From Deltaproteobacteria bacterium (GTDB lineage: Bacteria; Desulfobacterota; Syntrophia; Syntrophales; UBA2210), in NCBI GenBank assembly GCA_011056825.1, contig DSBH01000237.1, positions 1-9,988 of the forward strand: a DNA stretch of 9,988 nt. The letters are read 5' to 3'. Within the stretch, counting starts at the first letter, position 1. Each line of letters starts with the position of its first letter. Shown here one piece after another: positions 6,279 through 9,988 of the stretch. The notes under the pieces were generated by a model that was given only the letters and a program-made list of their open reading frames with translations, was not told the DNA's origin and ran no database searches. The translations under genes and the position numbers were made by a program.

Positions 6279-6441
6279 ACCACTCGGTATTGAATCCCAC
6301 GATTTCCCCGGGATACGGACATTCACGTCTTGTAAAACCACCTTGTTTCAGGTAAATGTCTGACACACACGAAAAATCACGCGCCGGCGCCGGTGACAGC
6401 GCGGCACACCGGGCGGCGCTCTTCCGGAAAGAGAAACTCCC

Positions 6442-6912
6442 ATGATGGAACTGAACATTCCCGGCTACGGAAGTCTCAGGCTGTCGTTTCTTGTTCTCGA
6501 CTACAACGGAACTCTCGCCTGCGACGGCCGCCTGATTCCCGCGGCGCGGGAACGTCTCGCGGAACTGTCAAAACATCTGGACGTTCATATTCTCACGGCG
6601 GACACCTTCGGTAACGTGACGCGGGAAACGAGCAGTCTCCAGTGCAACGTCGCGACTATCGGAAAGGAGCACCAGGCACGGGCCAAAGTTGACTACGTCA
6701 GGCGCCTGGGCGAGCGCGAAACCGTTGCCCTGGGAAACGGCAGGAACGACGTCATGATGCTTCAGGAAGCGGCCCTGGGAATCGCCGTCCTTCAGGAAGA
6801 AGGATGCGCCGTTGAGGCGCTCCTGGCGGCGGATATTGTAACGACGAGCGTCGTGGACGCCCTCGATCTCCTGCTCCATCCCCTTCGACTGACGGCGACC
6901 CTCCGTTCGTAA
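6442..6912 (+). CDS. HAD-superfamily 'soluble P-type ATPase'-like protein (COG4087 type)
   Basis: A 156-residue cytosolic protein that looks like the phosphorylation domain of P-type ATPases without any membrane part. Motif I is 'VLDYNGTLACDG' with nucleophile candidate Asp20, motif II Thr52 in 'ILTADTFG', a lysine near 75-82 ('GKEHQARAK') for motif III, and motif IV 'ALGNGRNDVMML' with Asp103. The usual second Asp of phosphatase motif I (DxD) is Asn22, as I recall is common in this subfamily and resembling the DKTGT of P-type ATPases rather than true phosphatases. The C-terminal 'ADIVTTSVVDALDLLLHPLRLTATLR' pattern (830-911) is also typical. Substrate unknown. The start at ATG 6442 has only a weak AGAGAA site; the second ATG at 6445 is equally possible. 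It stands alone, divergent from the dehydratase operon. Confidence 0.85.
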   Translation: MMELNIPGYGSLRLSFLVLDYNGTLACDGRLIPAARERLAELSKHLDVHILTADTFGNVTRETSSLQCNVATIGKEHQARAKVDYVRRLGERETVALGNGRNDVMMLQEAALGIAVLQEEGCAVEALLAADIVTTSVVDALDLLLHPLRLTATLRS

Positions 6913-7063
6913 CGCGAAAACAACCGTTTGGAGATTTCCGAATAGCCGCGAAAACGGCGTCGCGCGTATTGTGTCGCCCGCCGCAGAACGTCCTGACCGG
7001 CCGATCCATTGACGCCCGACAATGATATGAATCACGGGGGAAAAGTCGAAAGGAGCGAACAGC

Positions 7064-8017
7064 ATGGATGTCTTTCACAGTCTCGTAAACGCGATCCTGG
7101 TTATTGTGTGCATTTACGCCCTGGCCGTGTACCTGAAACGGAAGGGCACGCTGACAGAAGACCATTCGCTGATTCTCGCGCGTATCGTTACCGATTTGTG
7201 CCTGCCGGCCGTCATTTTCGTGAACCTGGCGCAGCAGACCGTCCGGCTGGATCAACTGGAACCGGCGTTTGTCATGTTGTTCCTCGAACTCTTCTGTATC
7301 GGGACGGCCTGGCTGATAAGCCTGTGGCTGAAATTCGACAGGGCCAGGCAGGGTGCGATCGTTTTCTGCTCGGCCTTCGGTTCTTCGACGTTTCTGGGAT
7401 ACGCCATCATCATGCAAATGTTCCCTGATTCCCATGAGGCGTTGACCGAAGCCGTCCTGATTTCGGAAATCGGCGTGGGGTATCCCATATTCATCCTGGG
7501 GCCGATCCTGGCCGCCTATTTTGGTTCGGAAACCTCCGCCACGGAATCGCCGTGGAAGGCATCACTGGTCTTTTTCAGGTCGCCGGTCTTTTTTGCGCTT
7601 ATTCTCGGCCTCGGCTGGGGCATACTTCATCTGCCCGGTGAAGAAAACACCTTCCTGGCCCCGCTCTTTCAATTGTGTCATGTCCTGGCGTCTGCCCTTA
7701 CACCGATCGCCATTTTATCGGTCGGCCTGATGTTCAAGATGCCGCGGCTGCGTCAGATTATGACCGCCCTGCTCATCGTGGTCTTCATCAAACTGCTCTT
7801 CAAGCCTCTGGCCGCGGGTTCGCTCTCCGTCCTCTTCGGGTTTCCCGATCTCTGGAAAGATGTGCTGGTTCTGCTGGCCGCGATGCCCCCGGCTGTGCTC
7901 GGCGCTGTTTTTCTGAGACGGTACGGCGGTGATTCTTCACTGGCGTCAGCCCTGCTCCTGTCGGCGAGCCTGGTAAGTGTCGCAACTTTGGTGGGTGTTT
8001 TCTGGCTGATCGGATAA
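7064..8017 (+). CDS. AEC (auxin efflux carrier) family transporter
   Basis: A 317-residue inner-membrane carrier with about ten hydrophobic segments, matching the Mem_trans (PF03547) family in length and pattern. Hydrophobic stretches lie near 7-24, 36-56, 67-90, 97-118, 130-152, 168-190, 201-224, 231-257, 265-284 and 292-316. Recognisable blocks are 'RIVTDLCLPAVIFVNLA' (40-56) and the C-terminal 'MPPAVLGAVFLRRYGGD' plus 'SASLVSVATL'. Bacterial AEC proteins studied so far include carriers of malate, malonate and other carboxylates; the substrate here cannot be deduced. GAAAGGAG ends nine bases before the ATG, a strong ribosome site. Its stop codon overlaps the next gene's start by one base, so the two transporters are co-transcribed and probably translationally coupled. 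Confidence 0.88.
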   Translation: MDVFHSLVNAILVIVCIYALAVYLKRKGTLTEDHSLILARIVTDLCLPAVIFVNLAQQTVRLDQLEPAFVMLFLELFCIGTAWLISLWLKFDRARQGAIVFCSAFGSSTFLGYAIIMQMFPDSHEALTEAVLISEIGVGYPIFILGPILAAYFGSETSATESPWKASLVFFRSPVFFALILGLGWGILHLPGEENTFLAPLFQLCHVLASALTPIAILSVGLMFKMPRLRQIMTALLIVVFIKLLFKPLAAGSLSVLFGFPDLWKDVLVLLAAMPPAVLGAVFLRRYGGDSSLASALLLSASLVSVATLVGVFWLIG

Positions 8018-9333
8018 TGATTCCGCAGGGAAAAACAGCGAAGCAGGTTGCCGTGACCGCAAGTAATTCCTCCACATTCGGAGAACATCAGGAAAAAGAT
8101 AAAACCTCGTCGGCACGGTTCAGCGTTATGCTGGGAGGTACGTTTATGGTGGCCGGCACCGCCATCGGGGCGGGCATGCTCGGGTTGCCCGTCCGGACGG
8201 CGGCGGGCGGTTTTTTCCCGAGTGTCGCTTTGTTAATCCTCGTGTGGGCGGTGATGACTTTCACCGCGCTGGCCATGCTCGAAGTCGCCCTGTCCTGCCC
8301 CGGCGAAACGAACCTGATCACCATGGCGACGCGTTATCTCGGTCCCTGGGGAGGACGAATCGTCTGGTTATGCTACCTCTTCTTTCTCTATTCCGTCATG
8401 GCCGCCTACACGGCCGGCGGCACGACAATGGTGGCGGATCTGTGCGCGATCCCGCTTCACCGGCATCCCGTCCCGCTGCCCGCGGCGATGGCCGCGTTCG
8501 CTCTTCCCTTCGCATTACTGGTGTATCGCGGCGCCCGCTGGGTCGATATCGCCAACCGGTGCCTGGTCATTCTGTTTGCGGCGGCCTTCGGAATGATTAT
8601 TTATTTTGTGAGCGACGGCGGTACTGGAGCAATCCCGGCGGACGGGAATCCGAAATACCTGCCGGCGGCGTTTCCGCTCCTGGTGACATCGTTCGGCTTT
8701 CACCTGCTGATTCCCACGCTGAAAACCTACATGAAAGAAAATGTCGCACGGTTGCGCGCGGCCGTCATCGCGGGCAGCCTCGTCCCACTGCTGGCTTATC
8801 TGGTGTGGCAGTATATCGTTATGACATCAATACCCGCGGGCGGACCCGGCGGACTCGTCAGCATGCTTTTAAGCGATGCGAATCCAGGAGAACTCGTAAT
8901 GGAAGCAATGGGCCGCGGCCGTGGCATGAAATTCTCGGTCGCCCTGTTTTCGATCATGGCGTTGTCCAGTTTATTCGCGGGTGTTTCCCTCGGCATATTT
9001 GATTTTTTCGCCGACGGTTTATCTATCAGGAAAAACAGCCGCGGCAGAATCACCCTGTGTGTCTTCACATTTCTGCCCCCGCTTCTATACGCCCTTATCG
9101 CGCCGGGCGGATTCATGGCGGCGCTGAACTACGCCGGCATTTTCGCCTCTGTTCTGCTGATCGTTTATCCGGTACTGATGGCGTGGCGCCGCCGGTACGT
9201 GGAACAGGCAGCCGGCGGCTATCAGGTCGCCGGAGGCAGGACGGGCCTGGCAATCGCTTTCCTGTTCGGCGTCGGCGTTATCCTGCTCGACATCGCCTGC
9301 CAGGTGCATCTACTGCCCGTACCGCACCTATGA
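8017..9333 (+). CDS. Aromatic amino acid permease, HAAAP family (TyrP/Mtr-like)
   Basis: A 438-residue inner-membrane proton-coupled permease of the Trp_Tyr_perm (PF03222) group, whose E. coli members TyrP, Mtr and TnaB import tyrosine or tryptophan. The signature 'FMVAGTAIGAGMLGLPV' (43-59) at the first membrane helix is diagnostic. About eleven hydrophobic segments follow, with charged loops between them, and 'TSFGFHLLIPTLKTYM' (about 225-240) matches the family's central conserved block. The first 35 residues are a polar extension that TyrP lacks, possibly because the coupled start lies upstream of an original one. ATG 8017 overlaps the TAA of the AEC gene (TAATG). The gene is followed by an intergenic stretch of about 170 bases without a clear terminator. 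The exact amino acid is uncertain. Confidence 0.88.
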   Translation: MIPQGKTAKQVAVTASNSSTFGEHQEKDKTSSARFSVMLGGTFMVAGTAIGAGMLGLPVRTAAGGFFPSVALLILVWAVMTFTALAMLEVALSCPGETNLITMATRYLGPWGGRIVWLCYLFFLYSVMAAYTAGGTTMVADLCAIPLHRHPVPLPAAMAAFALPFALLVYRGARWVDIANRCLVILFAAAFGMIIYFVSDGGTGAIPADGNPKYLPAAFPLLVTSFGFHLLIPTLKTYMKENVARLRAAVIAGSLVPLLAYLVWQYIVMTSIPAGGPGGLVSMLLSDANPGELVMEAMGRGRGMKFSVALFSIMALSSLFAGVSLGIFDFFADGLSIRKNSRGRITLCVFTFLPPLLYALIAPGGFMAALNYAGIFASVLLIVYPVLMAWRRRYVEQAAGGYQVAGGRTGLAIAFLFGVGVILLDIACQVHLLPVPHL

Positions 9334-9359
9334 ACGCTTTCTGCGAGGCACATACACGA

Positions 9360-9388
9360 TTGATAATAAATGTTCCTTCGGATATAAA
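9360..9388 (+). promoter_or_regulatory. Strong sigma70-type promoter candidate for the lipoprotein gene
   Basis: TTGATA (9360-9365), 17-base spacer, TATAAA (9383-9388); each box matches at five of six positions and the surroundings are A/T-rich in otherwise GC-rich DNA. It would start a transcript near 9395 with a leader of about 105 bases to ATG 9503. This argues that the lipoprotein gene is a separate unit from the transporters. Confidence 0.55.
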
Positions 9389-9502
9389 ATCAGTAAGTTC
9401 GAACCGCGAACGTGGCGGCCGGAGCACCGCAAGAAAAAACGCACGGAATCCACGCTCACCGAGGTAAAAAACACATCACCAAGCAAACAGGGGGGAGACG
9501 CG

Positions 9503-9988
9503 ATGGAAAAAACAGGGACCGTGAAACGGGGCGGAGTGTATCTGTTTCAACTGCTGGTTATTGTCATTCTTGTCACCGGTCTGGTCGCCGGGTGCGGCGG
9601 AAAAACGACCGTCAAGAAGGAACACCGGCAGATTTCACCCGGAGACAAAATCCAGGCATCGCTGGACAGGCTGTACAACGCCCTGCAGCTCAACCCGGAC
9701 GGGACCCTGTCATTCGACGAACGGGGCACGGGGTTCCAGGCTCTGACAGAGACAGACAGGGCTTTCGGAAACGCCCTGCTGGCATCCTGCAACCAGCGAG
9801 TAACGGCGGGCATGCTCAAGATAAACAGCGATTACTCGGTCCAGTGGCAGGGTGATGCGGCCTCGAAGAAATCACTGAAGGGCGGCTCATGTGAAACACA
9901 CTGGTGGGGCGAAAAATGTAAAGTCAGCTCTTCTACCACAAAAAAGATCTGCACGGGTCTCGAGACGGGCGAGGGAGCGCTTCTGATC
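9503..9988 (+). CDS. Putative lipoprotein of unknown function, C-terminus beyond window
   Basis: An open frame of 162 codons that runs off the right edge. Basic residues (Lys4, Lys8, Arg9) precede a hydrophobic stretch (about 13-29) and a lipobox 'LVAGC' with Cys31, so the product is probably exported and lipid-anchored after signal peptidase II cleavage; residue +2 is Gly, which in proteobacteria would favour outer-membrane sorting. The mature part starts 'GGKTTVKKEHRQISPGD', is polar, and contains further cysteines near residues 98, 134, 142 and 152 around a 'THWWGEKC' segment. I do not recognise a family. GGGGGGAG (9490-9497 region) lies just before the ATG, a good ribosome site. The frame is separated from the permease gene by its own promoter candidate. 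Confidence 0.75.
   Translation, partial: MEKTGTVKRGGVYLFQLLVIVILVTGLVAGCGGKTTVKKEHRQISPGDKIQASLDRLYNALQLNPDGTLSFDERGTGFQALTETDRAFGNALLASCNQRVTAGMLKINSDYSVQWQGDAASKKSLKGGSCETHWWGEKCKVSSSTTKKICTGLETGEGALLI

Noticed and set aside
6169..6366. 65-codon minus-strand open frame upstream of the dehydratase
   Set aside because: It runs across the promoter candidate and has no recognisable motif; more likely leader and promoter DNA than a small protein.
1..9988. CRISPR array, tRNA or rRNA genes, integrase or transposase
   Set aside because: No regularly spaced direct repeats, no cloverleaf or rRNA sequence and no transposase or recombinase motif was found on either strand by eye.

Overview
The window looks like chromosomal DNA of a GC-rich anaerobic bacterium, most likely of the Desulfobacterota (old Deltaproteobacteria) type. 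This assignment is inference. It rests on a 4-hydroxybutyryl-CoA dehydratase family enzyme with all its iron-sulfur ligands, a 'soluble P-type ATPase'-like HAD protein of a kind common in anaerobes, and two short palindromic intergenic elements of a type scattered through many such genomes. No rRNA, tRNA, CRISPR array, integrase or complete insertion sequence was seen.

Layout. (1) Bases 21-485, minus strand: the N-terminal part of an epoxyqueuosine reductase (QueG) whose similarity to the family stops abruptly near base 90, so the gene looks broken. (2) Bases 486-1299: about 800 bases without a believable gene, holding one inverted-repeat element and a good sigma70-type promoter candidate pointing right. 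(3) Bases 1300-2633: a SAM-dependent methyltransferase and a TenA-family protein whose start and stop codons overlap (ATGA), a translationally coupled pair. (4) Bases 2634-2908: a 'CCGGA..TCCGG / ATCCAG..CTGGAT' palindromic element, then a promoter candidate and an alpha/beta hydrolase (2909-3601). (5) Bases 3602-6154, minus strand: a likely three-gene operon read right to left, with the 4-hydroxybutyryl-CoA dehydratase-like flavoenzyme first, then a small CGGC-motif protein, then a membrane-anchored methyltransferase resembling the FAM173 (ATPSCKMT/ANTKMT) lysine methyltransferases. The hydrolase and this last methyltransferase meet tail to tail with no gap, sharing a palindromic TGATCA made of both stop codons. 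(6) Bases 6442-6912: a HAD-type phosphatase-like protein. (7) Bases 7064-9333: two membrane transporters, an AEC (auxin efflux carrier-type) carrier and an HAAAP-type aromatic amino acid permease, overlapping by one base (TAATG). (8) Bases 9503-9988: the start of a lipoprotein that runs off the window, preceded by a strong promoter candidate.

How they fit together. The minus-strand cluster is the most interesting part: a radical-type CoA dehydratase, a small Cys-rich protein immediately behind it and a membrane-tethered FAM173-like methyltransferase. The two plus-strand transporters could move an organic acid and an aromatic amino acid, but no catabolic gene next to them proves a substrate. 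Nothing here amounts to a recognisable defence or mobile system. The least understood items are the CGGC protein, the FAM173-like methyltransferase, the orphan TenA/methyltransferase pair and the Cys-containing lipoprotein.
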